Of a stretch of 41,434 bases of DNA, positions 16,961 through 26,249 are shown one piece after another. Positions within the stretch are counted from its first letter, which is position 1. Each line of letters begins with the position of its first letter. The position numbers and the translations under genes are program-made. The notes beneath the pieces were generated by a model. That model was not told the origin of the DNA. It saw only the letters and a list, made by a program, of their open reading frames with translations, and did no database searches. The DNA is from an uncultured Anaerolineae bacterium (lineage in GTDB: Bacteria > Chloroflexota > Anaerolineae > Promineifilales > Promineifilaceae): assembly GCA_937943625.1 (NCBI GenBank), contig CALEAD010000014.1:1-41434 (forward strand), read 5' to 3'.

Positions 16961-19900
16961 TTATTTGCCAGACTCTCCGGCAGGGTGGGCCACGCTATGC
17001 GCTACCTGACCTGCCGGAGCTTTCACAGCGTGCCCATTTTGCCCATCTTCCTGGCCGCTCTGGAGAAGAACGAACGTTTCCAGGCCTAGGGCACGGCCGA
17101 TTTCTTCGGCGGCGGTGCGCAGAATGAATTCCGGGTCTACGGTGGCGCTGACGCGCGTAGATATTTCGCGCAGGAGCTGTTCCTGGCGGGCGCGTTCCGC
17201 GGTAGCCTCGATGAGACGGGCGTTTTCGATGGCGATGGCGGCCTGGCTGGCAACGGCCGTTAACAGTTGCAGGTGTCGTTCGTTATAAACGCGCGGCTGG
17301 GTGTAGCTTTGCACGGCCAGTACACCCAATACCTGATTGCCCAGCGCCATCGGCACCCCCAGCCAAGAAAGCGAACGCCGGCCATAGCTGGTGACGCCCA
17401 ACTCTTGTAAACGTCCATCTACATCTTCGGGGATCAGCAGCGGCTGGCGATGCCTGATAATATATTCAGTAAGCCCATGGCCGGCGCGTCGCCGTTCCCG
17501 GTGATAGACTATGCGCTTGTCGTGCGTGTTCAGGGCGAACTCGATTTCATCTTGTTCGGCGTCATACAAGGCGATGTAGAAATTGGTCGTGTCCATCAGA
17601 CGGCTGGTGAAGCGGTACACGACTTCCAGCACGCCAGCTACGCTGGTTTGTGCTGTGAGCGCCTGGCTCATTTCGTTGAGGATGGCCAGTTCTCTGGTAC
17701 GCTGCTGGGTCTCATCCAGGGCTGTGCGTGTTTGCTCGGCCAGCCGCGCGCGTTCCAGCGCCTGGCTTACCTCGCGGCTCAGTGACTCCAGCAGTGCGCG
17801 CTGTGTCTCGGTTAGCTGGCTGTTGTCTGGCAGGCGCACGCCCAGGCCGCCCAGGTTAACGCCGCCAAGCTGGATAGGTTGGACAACGGCCGTTTGTGCG
17901 TGAATGAGCTCAGGCAGGTCAGTGGTGGCATCTGTGATGGGCAGTACCTTCTGGCCACTAGCCACAAACCCTTGCGCACGCTGCTGCGCGCTGCTGTAAA
18001 AGCTCTGCCATCCTTCGCGTACAAACGCTTGCTGCAAAATTTGCAGATTCTCTAGCGCGTCTTGCGTTTGCGCAAACTGGCGTGCGTTTTGCAGCGCCGC
18101 CGCAACCTGGGTAGCTAGCGTAGTATAGACATTCACATCTTTTTCCCTAAAGTAGCCTGGCTCACTGGCCTGTACGTCCAACACACCCAACACCTGTTGC
18201 CCGGCCAGCAGCGGCACAGCCAGCTCGGCGCGCGTGTGCGGTAGCAAGGGGTGCGACAAGAAGCCTGGCTCATTGCGCACATCATTGACGATAACCCCCT
18301 GGCGCAGGCGCGCCGCACGCGCGACCAGAGACTGCTCTTGCCTCCGCGGGATTCGACGCCCCTCACTTACCATTACCTGACCAATCTCACCCGCGCCAGC
18401 AGCCAGAGATAATTCATCGCTTGCCTCGTCTAGCAGGTAAATATGGGCATGATAAACGTTAAAGCGCTCCTTGGTCAGGTTGACCACATCCTGCAGCAGG
18501 TGATTGATGTCCAGATCGCCAGTCACGGCCGTACCAATTTGCGCTACCGTTTCCATTTCTGCCGCGCGTGCCTGTATCTGCTCCAGCAGCCGTTGTTCTT
18601 CCAGGTAGCTGCTGATGCGGCGCCCTACGCCGCCGATAAAGGTGCTATCCTCGTTTTCAAAAAGCAGTCTGCTATCTGTGTAAGCAATAATCAGGCGTCC
18701 GACCAATTCATTTGCAATACGCAGCCCCTCGACGATGTGTCTGGGCAAAGAAAGCGCCCGCTCGTCACCGTAAACCGTTTCGCCCAGGGTGATTGCTGTT
18801 AGGCAATGCTCTGGGTGTGACATGGCAGGGGCGATGTGCTTCGCCGCCCACTGCAAAAATTCAGGTACCGGCAGCCGTTCCTCAACCTTGCGTCCCAGCT
18901 CATTTAGGTAGTTTAGTTCTGCCAGAGAGCGCGCCAGCCTGGCTTCTGCTTCCTTGCGCTGCGTGATGTCTTTTTGCACAGATAGGAAGCCGATAATCTC
19001 CTCCTCTTCATTGAGGATGGGGTCGTTGGTAGCGTTTACAAAAACAAGACGGCCGTCCCTGGTCTGGTTGATCACCTCATGCACCACGCCCTTTTTACTC
19101 AGGAGCGTTTGCCAGAAATGTTTATACTCTTCTGCTGATGTGAGGCCAGACTTGAGAATGCGCGGTGTTTGTCCGATTGCTTCAGCTGCAGACCAACCAT
19201 ACATCTTCTCAAAGTGCGCGTTTACATAGAGAATATGGCCATTCACATCTGTCAGGAAAATGCCGTCGCTGGCATGGTCAATAGCCAGCTTGAATTTGCG
19301 CACCTCTTCCTCGGCGCGCTGCCGCTCGCTGAACAGCTCGGCGTTGTTAATGGCGATTGCCAGCTGGCCCGCCAGCGTTTGTAGCGCTAGCAGGCGTGTC
19401 TTAGAGAAAGCGCCGATACGGTCGCTTTGCAGGTCCAGCACCCCGACCAGTCGTTCACTTAACAGCAATGGTATAGTGATTTCAGCGCGTGTGTTGGGCA
19501 GCAGTGGATTGGGCTGAAACAGCGGCTCTGTGGTTGTGTCTGCCACCAGCACCGGCTTTTGGGTCAACGCTGCCTGGCTATTCAGGGAACGGCTATTGAG
19601 TGGCAACCGGTGCTCCTCTGCCAGCAGGGCACGTCCTGCTTCGCCAGTGCTGGCGCGCAGCACAAGCTGCGACCCCGCTTCGTCCAGCAGATAGATCTGC
19701 ACATGGTACAGGTTAAACCGCGCGCGAATAAGTTCCACCGATTGGCTGAGCAGCTCCGGCAGCTCGCGAATACGCGTAACCGCATTGGCTACTTCTGCCG
19801 ATAAGGTTAAGTCCTGCGTGCGTGCCTTCACGCGCTCTTCTAGCTGCTCACTCAACTCGCGCAGGTTGTGGTTTGCCAGTTCGCTTTTCTTCAGCGCATT

Positions 19901-20458
19901 TTGTAGGCTGCCTGCTAACAAGTACAGAACCACGATCATCTGTGAAAAGATGATCGTCAAGGTGATCATTGTTCCAGTTGGTGTTCTCGGTGCTTCAGGC
20001 TGTAATATTCCTTGCTGCTGCAAATAGGCCATGGTCCAACCGTTTGCCATGACCAATAAAAAGACAAAGAACGTCTCGCGCCAGTTCAGTAACAAGCTAG
20101 ACAGCAACAGCAAAGTGGCAAAAGCGGTAAAAATGACGTCACTCACGCCACCACCAATCCACACTGCGTATGACGTTCCAAGAAAGATGACGATCATGAG
20201 CCCGCGCGTAACAAGGCGCAGGTAGCCACGATGCAGCAGTAGCAGCAGCAGCGCGAAGAAGAATACCTGACCGCTCAATATGTACGTTCCGACCGGTTGT
20301 ATGCCAGAGCCACGACTCAGAGTGGGGTTGAGTAGCAGTAGCGACAGCAGAACAATGCCCGCCAGCAAAATCGCGTTTACAATTTGCGCATTGCGATTTT
20401 CCTCTTCTTGGTCTGAAAAGGTGGTGGGGAATAGAAGAGCCTTTAATTGGGTAAACAT
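16961..20458 (-). CDS. Membrane 6TM-GAF/PAS multi-sensor protein without output domain
   Basis: 1165 residues. The N-terminus repeats the pattern of its neighbours: LLFPTTFSDQEEENRNAQ, then about six membrane segments up to residue 190. Next come a coiled linker, GAF 225-385, PAS 385-505 (GIFLTDVNGHILYVNAHFEKMYGW), a weak GAF-like region 510-620 with a VGRLIIAY core, GAF 630-795 (YHAHIYLLDE), the tryptophan-anchored module 808-925 (Trp near 816), GAF 930-1090 and the common tail 1090-1140. It starts 14 bases after the stop of the upstream sensor, with a GAGG site in the stop region. It belongs to the same paralogous series as the genes at 12990, 20473 and 23761. Confidence 0.92.
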   Translation of the reverse strand: MFTQLKALLFPTTFSDQEEENRNAQIVNAILLAGIVLLSLLLLNPTLSRGSGIQPVGTYILSGQVFFFALLLLLLHRGYLRLVTRGLMIVIFLGTSYAVWIGGGVSDVIFTAFATLLLLSSLLLNWRETFFVFLLVMANGWTMAYLQQQGILQPEAPRTPTGTMITLTIIFSQMIVVLYLLAGSLQNALKKSELANHNLRELSEQLEERVKARTQDLTLSAEVANAVTRIRELPELLSQSVELIRARFNLYHVQIYLLDEAGSQLVLRASTGEAGRALLAEEHRLPLNSRSLNSQAALTQKPVLVADTTTEPLFQPNPLLPNTRAEITIPLLLSERLVGVLDLQSDRIGAFSKTRLLALQTLAGQLAIAINNAELFSERQRAEEEVRKFKLAIDHASDGIFLTDVNGHILYVNAHFEKMYGWSAAEAIGQTPRILKSGLTSAEEYKHFWQTLLSKKGVVHEVINQTRDGRLVFVNATNDPILNEEEEIIGFLSVQKDITQRKEAEARLARSLAELNYLNELGRKVEERLPVPEFLQWAAKHIAPAMSHPEHCLTAITLGETVYGDERALSLPRHIVEGLRIANELVGRLIIAYTDSRLLFENEDSTFIGGVGRRISSYLEEQRLLEQIQARAAEMETVAQIGTAVTGDLDINHLLQDVVNLTKERFNVYHAHIYLLDEASDELSLAAGAGEIGQVMVSEGRRIPRRQEQSLVARAARLRQGVIVNDVRNEPGFLSHPLLPHTRAELAVPLLAGQQVLGVLDVQASEPGYFREKDVNVYTTLATQVAAALQNARQFAQTQDALENLQILQQAFVREGWQSFYSSAQQRAQGFVASGQKVLPITDATTDLPELIHAQTAVVQPIQLGGVNLGGLGVRLPDNSQLTETQRALLESLSREVSQALERARLAEQTRTALDETQQRTRELAILNEMSQALTAQTSVAGVLEVVYRFTSRLMDTTNFYIALYDAEQDEIEFALNTHDKRIVYHRERRRAGHGLTEYIIRHRQPLLIPEDVDGRLQELGVTSYGRRSLSWLGVPMALGNQVLGVLAVQSYTQPRVYNERHLQLLTAVASQAAIAIENARLIEATAERARQEQLLREISTRVSATVDPEFILRTAAEEIGRALGLETFVLLQSGQEDGQNGHAVKAPAGQVAHSVAHPAGESGK

Positions 20459-20472
20459 GGCATGTCTATCCT

Positions 20473-23400
20473 CTAGTTGATTGCCTCTGGTGCGTGGCCA
20501 TTACCGGGAGCCTGTTCTGGGGAAGGAGCGATTGTTTCCATTGGGCCCGCAAGGTAGGCGAATGTTTCCAGTCCTAAGAGGCGATTGACCTCTCTGGTGG
20601 CCGTGCGCAGTACCCCTTCTACCGTAGGCGCGGCGTAGACCTGCGCCGTAATAGCGCGTAGCGTTTGTTCCATGGCCGCCTTACCCTGGATTTCTTCCAG
20701 GAGCTGCTGCGTGCGCAGCACAGAGGCGGCCTGCTCGGCCAGGCTGCGCATCTGACGAATCTCCTCTTCACCAAACTCTTCCACCATTTGCGAGGATTGC
20801 GCCGTCACGATGCCGAACCAGCGATCGGCGGAAACCAGCGGCAGCGCAATCAGACTGTTGATATCCAGGCGGGCAAGCAGATGACGCAGATCGTCGCTGA
20901 TACCTTTGGCAGCCGGAATGTTTAGGAGAACGAGCTGCTTATCGCGGCTTATGATCGAAATGATGGGGTATTGTTCCACGGGGATGCGTGTGCCAACAGA
21001 AAGTTCTATTTTGAAACCAGTGCGGGCGTGTATCGCCTTGACGATGAGGGTGTCTGGCTGCTCTTCCCAGGGGCGGTTGAAGAAGAGAATGGTGGCATGT
21101 TCCATGCGCTGTATGGCGGTGAAGTCGAAGAGTGCTTGCAAGACTTCTAGTATGGTGCTGGCCTGGACAATGCGCCTGCTTCCCTCGTAGAGCGATTCAG
21201 TTTGCACCAGCGCCTGTTGCGTTTGTTGTGTTAGGCGCAGGTTTTCCAGGTGCTCGCTCAGCCGTTGGGCAATGGCCGCAGTGATTTCTGCGGCTTCGCT
21301 TTGCAGTGTTTGCGGGGCGGCAATGGCCAGACGGCCGATCTCTTCTCCTCGCACGGTCAGGGGTTGGGCAACGGCCGTTTCGCTGCTTATTTCCACGGTG
21401 GGCAGCACGTACTGGCGCTGGCGCTGATAGGCAAAGGCCAGCCTTTGTCCCTTTTTGGTAACGAACTGTTGCCAGCCGCTGCGAGTTAGGCGGCGGGTGA
21501 GTTCATTGGCGCGAGCCACGGCAGCGGCCGTTTCTTCCAGTGCGCGCGCACTTTGCAGCTCCGCGCTTACCTGGCTGGCCAGCGTTGTCATTACCTCGAT
21601 ATCCTCTGCGTGCAAAGCTGCTGGCGTGTCGGCCAAAAGCAGCAGCACACCTGTAACCTGGTCGCCGCGCAGTAGGGGTAAGGCGAGTTCCACCTGGCCA
21701 GCGGCGCCGCGGTGGAAAACAGGCTGACTCGTGCGGGCTGCCTGGGCCACCGCTGATTCCATTTGCGCAAAGGCAATGACAGCGGGCAGCTGCTTTTCTG
21801 CCGTGCCTGCATGGGTGGCCAGCGCCAGGGTTGCGCCACTCTCGTCTGGTAGGTAGACACAGGCGTGAGAAAGGTTAAATTTTTGCGCGATGAGGTGTAC
21901 GGCCGTTTGCAGCATCTCGTCGCTTGTGTTAATAGCTAGGAGTTGCGTATTGATCTCAGCAATGGTCTGGAGCTGGGCCGATTGCCTGGCTCTGCGTGTT
22001 TCTGCCTCCTTACGCGCGGTAATATCGGTGTGGGAACCCACCATACGTAATGGCGCGCCGTGCGCATCGCGCGTCAGTGTGGCGCGCACCAGAATCCAGC
22101 GGTAAGAGCCATCCTTGTGCTTCATGCGAAATTCGTGCTCATACGTCTGGTCACGCCCTTCCAGGTAATCGTTGATAGCTTGCATTATGCGATCATGGTC
22201 ATCTGGGTGCAGTCGGCTTTCAAACTCGGCAAATGCGTTGCCCATTTCGTGGTCTTCATAGCCGAGCATTGCTTTCCAGCGGGGGGAGAGGTAAACCTGA
22301 TTATTGGACACGTCCCAGTCCCAGAGGCCGTCGTTAGCGCCTTCGACTGCCAGGGCAAAGCGTTCCTGACTGAGTCGCAGCTCTTGTGCCGCCAACTCGC
22401 GCTCGGTAAACAGCGCCGCATTATCAATGGCAACTGCCAACTGGGCGGCCAGGGTTTGGAAAACTGGCAGATTATCCGTACCTAGCTGATGGGGCTGATC
22501 GCCCTGTAGGTCAAGCACGCCAATGACTTCTTCACCAATGGCCAATGGCACGGCTAACTCGCAGCGCGTGCGCGGCAGCAGCGGGTTTGGCTGGAAGAAA
22601 TCGCTGGCGGTTGTATCGGCTACAAGCACGGCTGTATTGCTCATGGCGGCACGGCCGTTGACTGAGTGGGTATCCAGTGGCAGGGTATGATGACGAGATA
22701 GCAGCTCTGCGCCGGTCGCTCCTGTGCCCGCACGCAAGACCAACTGCTTCTTTGTGCTGGAGAGCAGGTAAATCTGGGTGTAATAAAGATTAAAATGGAT
22801 GCCAATACTTTCTACAGCCTGAGGGAGGAGGATATTCAGGTCGCGAATGGTGGATACAGTGCGCCCAATTTCGGCCGCCAGTTCCAGTTCGCCTGTGCGC
22901 GTCTTGACACGGTTCTCCAGCTCATCTTTTAGCACCTCCAGCTCCTGACTGGTGCGTGCCAGAACTTGCAGGCGCTGCTTTTCCGTATTATTGCGGAAGC
23001 GGGTAAATACAATGGTCAGAATACCCAGCGAGGTCAATAAACCTATCGGTCCACTGATTTCGGCATAAGTCACATGGGGGCGGAAGAGTGGAATCAAGAA
23101 GAGGATGGCGATGTTCAATAGAATGACCAGCGAGCCAATACGAAAGGAAAGTAAGTTACTGGCTAGCAGAAAGATAATGGGGAGCCAGATATATAGGGAA
23201 ATGGCTTGCGTCGGTCTTGGGCGAAAAATGGCTGCCAGCGTGAAGAGTAACACCAGGAAAACAGCGCCAACGGAGTAGTAACGGGTGCGGCTTAAGACAG
23301 CAACAAACAGGGTTGCAAGAGAGAGACCGAGAAATGGAAGGGCGGTGTTTTGCGGATCAGCGTGAAAGAAAACCGAGATAAAAATGAGCAGGGATAAGGA

Positions 23401-23550
23401 TAAGCCGACAGAGCCGATCAGTTGTGCCTGACGCCTCTTCTCTATCTCGGTAATTGTTGCCGCGGGCTGAAGCAGGCGCCGCCACCAGCGGTTGAGGGGC
23501 TGAGGTGAACTTTGCTGTTGGCTGGTCAAAGAAGAATCATGTCCGGTCAT
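20473..23550 (-). CDS. Membrane 6TM-GAF/PAS multi-sensor protein without output domain
   Basis: 1025 residues. An N-terminal cytoplasmic stretch of about 40 residues precedes membrane segments between 45 and 190. Order after that: coiled linker, GAF 230-390 (FNLYYTQIYLLSS), PAS of the PAS_3 type 395-515 with HPDD and YRWILVRATLTRD, a shortened GAF 530-680, the tryptophan-anchored module 685-785, GAF 790-955 and a common tail 955-1000 (LRTATREVNRLLGLETFAYL). ATG 23550 has GGAGG six to seven bases upstream. This gene follows a 210-base spacer with a repeat, so transcription could begin here. No output domain was found. Confidence 0.92.
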   Translation of the reverse strand: MTGHDSSLTSQQQSSPQPLNRWWRRLLQPAATITEIEKRRQAQLIGSVGLSLSLLIFISVFFHADPQNTALPFLGLSLATLFVAVLSRTRYYSVGAVFLVLLFTLAAIFRPRPTQAISLYIWLPIIFLLASNLLSFRIGSLVILLNIAILFLIPLFRPHVTYAEISGPIGLLTSLGILTIVFTRFRNNTEKQRLQVLARTSQELEVLKDELENRVKTRTGELELAAEIGRTVSTIRDLNILLPQAVESIGIHFNLYYTQIYLLSSTKKQLVLRAGTGATGAELLSRHHTLPLDTHSVNGRAAMSNTAVLVADTTASDFFQPNPLLPRTRCELAVPLAIGEEVIGVLDLQGDQPHQLGTDNLPVFQTLAAQLAVAIDNAALFTERELAAQELRLSQERFALAVEGANDGLWDWDVSNNQVYLSPRWKAMLGYEDHEMGNAFAEFESRLHPDDHDRIMQAINDYLEGRDQTYEHEFRMKHKDGSYRWILVRATLTRDAHGAPLRMVGSHTDITARKEAETRRARQSAQLQTIAEINTQLLAINTSDEMLQTAVHLIAQKFNLSHACVYLPDESGATLALATHAGTAEKQLPAVIAFAQMESAVAQAARTSQPVFHRGAAGQVELALPLLRGDQVTGVLLLLADTPAALHAEDIEVMTTLASQVSAELQSARALEETAAAVARANELTRRLTRSGWQQFVTKKGQRLAFAYQRQRQYVLPTVEISSETAVAQPLTVRGEEIGRLAIAAPQTLQSEAAEITAAIAQRLSEHLENLRLTQQTQQALVQTESLYEGSRRIVQASTILEVLQALFDFTAIQRMEHATILFFNRPWEEQPDTLIVKAIHARTGFKIELSVGTRIPVEQYPIISIISRDKQLVLLNIPAAKGISDDLRHLLARLDINSLIALPLVSADRWFGIVTAQSSQMVEEFGEEEIRQMRSLAEQAASVLRTQQLLEEIQGKAAMEQTLRAITAQVYAAPTVEGVLRTATREVNRLLGLETFAYLAGPMETIAPSPEQAPGNGHAPEAIN

Positions 23551-23634
23551 GACAATCCTCCATAGGGTGCGGATTGTGGATACGACTGTGCGGCTGTGTC
23601 AGTTTCATATGATTTTTCGGGTATAGTTCAAAGC

Positions 23635-23728
23635 ATCTTTACAAATTTGCCCGCCAGCACCGACCGCAGACCACCATGCCTTTCCAGCTATTGTGAGGCA
23701 GTCTGCCGTTGGCGGTTGAAAAATCTTT
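23635..23728 (-). repeat. Dispersed repeat with AAATTTGTAAAGAT core, copy 2
   Basis: Read on the minus strand, GCGGTCGGTG is followed by AAATTTGTAAAGAT (23635-23648), as in the copy at 4475-4552. An outer arm pair (ACCGCCAACGGCAGAC against GTCTGCGGTCGGT) can fold imperfectly. It occupies the spacer upstream of the sensor gene that starts at 23550. Confidence 0.5.
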
Positions 23729-23760
23729 TCAGCGTATCATGACTCATGTCATTTTCCGAC

Positions 23761-26238
23761 TTAATGACTCTGACGGCCGTTTCCTGTTTTTACTCTGTCA
23801 AATGCCAATAGCTCTATTTGCGCACTGTTGGCCTGCAAAGCTTTGCCCAGCTCAGTGACGGCCGTTTGCAGCGCCTCTTCAATGCTGAGAGTGCTCTGGA
23901 TACGCTGGCTGACGGTGTTGATCACGCGCTCCTTCTCACCTTGCCGTTGAATTTCGGCAAACAGGGCTGCGTTTTGCAGCGCGGTGGCCACGTAGCTGGC
24001 AATACCGCTGACCAGATTCAAATCGCTTTCGCTGTAGGCGTTGGCGCGCTGGCTCTGCATGCTCAGCACACCCACCACCTCTTCGCCTCGCAGCAGCGGC
24101 GCATAAATTTGTGAGGCCATCCCCTGCTCTTGTGGCTGTGCTTTTGCTTCTGTCTCACTGCGTAAGATAAGTTTTGTCTGCCTGCTGCGTATGACCTGAT
24201 AGGCAGGGTGAGTGGGACGGAGGGGGGTGGGCGGCAAATTGCTCCGTGTTCCTTCTTGCGGGGTTACGCTGTATAACAGGCTGGTCTGGTTGCGCGCCTG
24301 GTCGTACAAAAGGGCCTGGAATCCGTCTATTGGCAGCACTTGCTTTGCCTGCTGGAATACGGTTTCTAGCAGGGCAATCGCTTCTAGCTGTGCCGCGGCG
24401 TTGCTGGCAATCTGATTGATCACGCCCAGTTCAGCGCTACGCCGCTGGCTTTCCGCTAGGGCCAACTCTGTTTGCCGGCTCAAGCGTAAGTTTTCCAGAT
24501 GCTCACTCAGGCGCTCACTGACAGATTGCACCAGCGCTTGCGCTTCTGGCGTCAGTTCCTCTATGTGCAAAGAGAGTTTGCCAATGGCTTCGCCACGTAC
24601 CTGTAAGGGTTGAATCAGGTTGGGCAGTGGCCCAGTTTCCTCTTCGTTGGCAGTGAGCGGCTGTACGCGGTTTTTACGATAAACAAAGCCGGACACAAGC
24701 GCCTGTTTTTGATACTGTCGCCAGGATTCGCGCGTGAGACGGCGCACGGCCGCTTCTGCTTCCTCGCGGTAGCGTTTGGCCTCTTCCAGCAGGCGCAGGT
24801 TGTCTAGCTGTTGTGCCACCTGCTGCGCCACCGTAGCTGCCAGCGTGAGGGCCTCTTCTGTCCAGTGGTGTTTGTCACCGGCTTCTATCTGAATAACGCC
24901 AATGGGTTCATTGGCCACAGCAATGGGGACTTGCAGGGCATTCACGGTTGGGGAAATGGGCGCAATTTCAGCAACGGGTTGGAGTGATTTTTCTTCGGTG
25001 TCATAAACGTAAGCCACTTTTTCCTGGCGCTGAATGGCGTTTAGGTAGCTTGACCATCCTTCGCGCGTGAGCTTTTGCAAATAGCTTTCCATCTCGGCCT
25101 GGGCGCGGTTGGCCAGCGCCAACAGGCGGGCATTGTCTAGGGCGATAGCAAGCTGGCTGGCAACGATTTCGAATGCGGGCAAGAGGTCTGGCGTCAGGCT
25201 GCCGCGCAGGCTGCTCTGCAAATCGAGCACGCCGACGACCTCGTCACCTAGCAGGAGGGGAACGGCCGTTTCGGCGCGCGTTTCCGGCAACAAGGGGTTT
25301 GCGCGAAAAAGGGGGCTGCTGCTTGTGTCGCTAACCACAACACCGGTTTTGCGCAGGGCAGCGGCGCCATTGATGGAATTAGGCGCAATGACCAATGTCT
25401 GGCGGCGGCGCAGTAGGATCTGGCCGGCTTCACCCGTAGCGGCGCGCAGCAGCAGATTTTGCCCCGTGTTGTCGGTTAAATAGATTTGCACGTGGTAGAG
25501 ATCAAATCCCTGGCGAATTTTTTCACATGCTTCACTGAGCAGTATCTCTGGCTCGCGCACCTGAGAAATGCTGCGGCCAATCTCTGCGGCCAGGACCAGG
25601 TCGCGCGTGCGGTCAGCGACGCGTAACTCCAGGTTGGCCTGCGCCTCTTGCAGAGCGCGGTTAGCGCGGCGCGATTCGCTCAGCGTCTGGTTGAGGTTGC
25701 GCAGAGTCAACCCGATTAGCACGGCCGCTATAACCAGGTCGCCACCGGCCGCAATGATGTTGACTAGAGGGGTGCCGGGTGCTGGTACTACCAACTGTCC
25801 CGTTTCTTCGAGATAGAAGATGAAGCCACCGTAAAATAGGGTGAGTAGGGTGATTAGAATGAGGGCACGATTGCCGGCAATCACACCGGTCATCACTACC
25901 AGCACAATGAAAGCAACGATAATGGTGGTACCCATGCCGTTAAGGAAGTAGGCAATGGCGGCAAGCATAACCCAGAAGACGAGGACGGTTCCCCAGGCGG
26001 CAAGAGTCACTTTGCGCCAGCGCAGCAAAGCAAGTAACCCCATGTTGATGGCGAGCGTTGCGCCATTAATCAGAAAGGCGATGGGCACGGGGTTGAGGAC
26101 AATGGTTGTGAGGATGTTGATAATGAAAAAGGCCATCATCACTAGCAGGATGATGTTGAGCAAGCTGGCCACGCGGTTTTTATCGTCGTCATCGGCAAAG
26201 CGTGGCGGAGCCAGAAGGAGTGTAAGCCAGCGTCGCAT
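23761..26238 (-). CDS. Membrane 6TM-GAF sensor protein with two tryptophan modules
   Basis: About 825 residues and the shortest of the 6TM series. The N-terminus (LLLAPPRFADDDDKNRVASLLN) leads to six membrane segments up to about 190. These are followed by a coiled linker, GAF 220-380, two successive tryptophan-anchored modules at 388-490 (REGWSSYL) and 497-600 (RESWRQYQ), GAF 605-770 and the common tail 765-815. There is no PAS domain and no output domain. GTG 26250 would overlap the upstream stop codon; ATG 26238 is preferred because GAGGG lies about six bases before it. The paired modules are useful evidence that the module is an independent duplicating unit. Confidence 0.92.
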   Translation of the reverse strand: MRRWLTLLLAPPRFADDDDKNRVASLLNIILLVMMAFFIINILTTIVLNPVPIAFLINGATLAINMGLLALLRWRKVTLAAWGTVLVFWVMLAAIAYFLNGMGTTIIVAFIVLVVMTGVIAGNRALILITLLTLFYGGFIFYLEETGQLVVPAPGTPLVNIIAAGGDLVIAAVLIGLTLRNLNQTLSESRRANRALQEAQANLELRVADRTRDLVLAAEIGRSISQVREPEILLSEACEKIRQGFDLYHVQIYLTDNTGQNLLLRAATGEAGQILLRRRQTLVIAPNSINGAAALRKTGVVVSDTSSSPLFRANPLLPETRAETAVPLLLGDEVVGVLDLQSSLRGSLTPDLLPAFEIVASQLAIALDNARLLALANRAQAEMESYLQKLTREGWSSYLNAIQRQEKVAYVYDTEEKSLQPVAEIAPISPTVNALQVPIAVANEPIGVIQIEAGDKHHWTEEALTLAATVAQQVAQQLDNLRLLEEAKRYREEAEAAVRRLTRESWRQYQKQALVSGFVYRKNRVQPLTANEEETGPLPNLIQPLQVRGEAIGKLSLHIEELTPEAQALVQSVSERLSEHLENLRLSRQTELALAESQRRSAELGVINQIASNAAAQLEAIALLETVFQQAKQVLPIDGFQALLYDQARNQTSLLYSVTPQEGTRSNLPPTPLRPTHPAYQVIRSRQTKLILRSETEAKAQPQEQGMASQIYAPLLRGEEVVGVLSMQSQRANAYSESDLNLVSGIASYVATALQNAALFAEIQRQGEKERVINTVSQRIQSTLSIEEALQTAVTELGKALQANSAQIELLAFDRVKTGNGRQSH

Positions 26239-26249
26239 GGGTTCCCTCA

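Noticed and set aside
12996..22485. Many plus-strand frames of 60-150 codons opposite the sensor genes
   Set aside because: They are antisense shadows, with compositions that follow the minus-strand codons.
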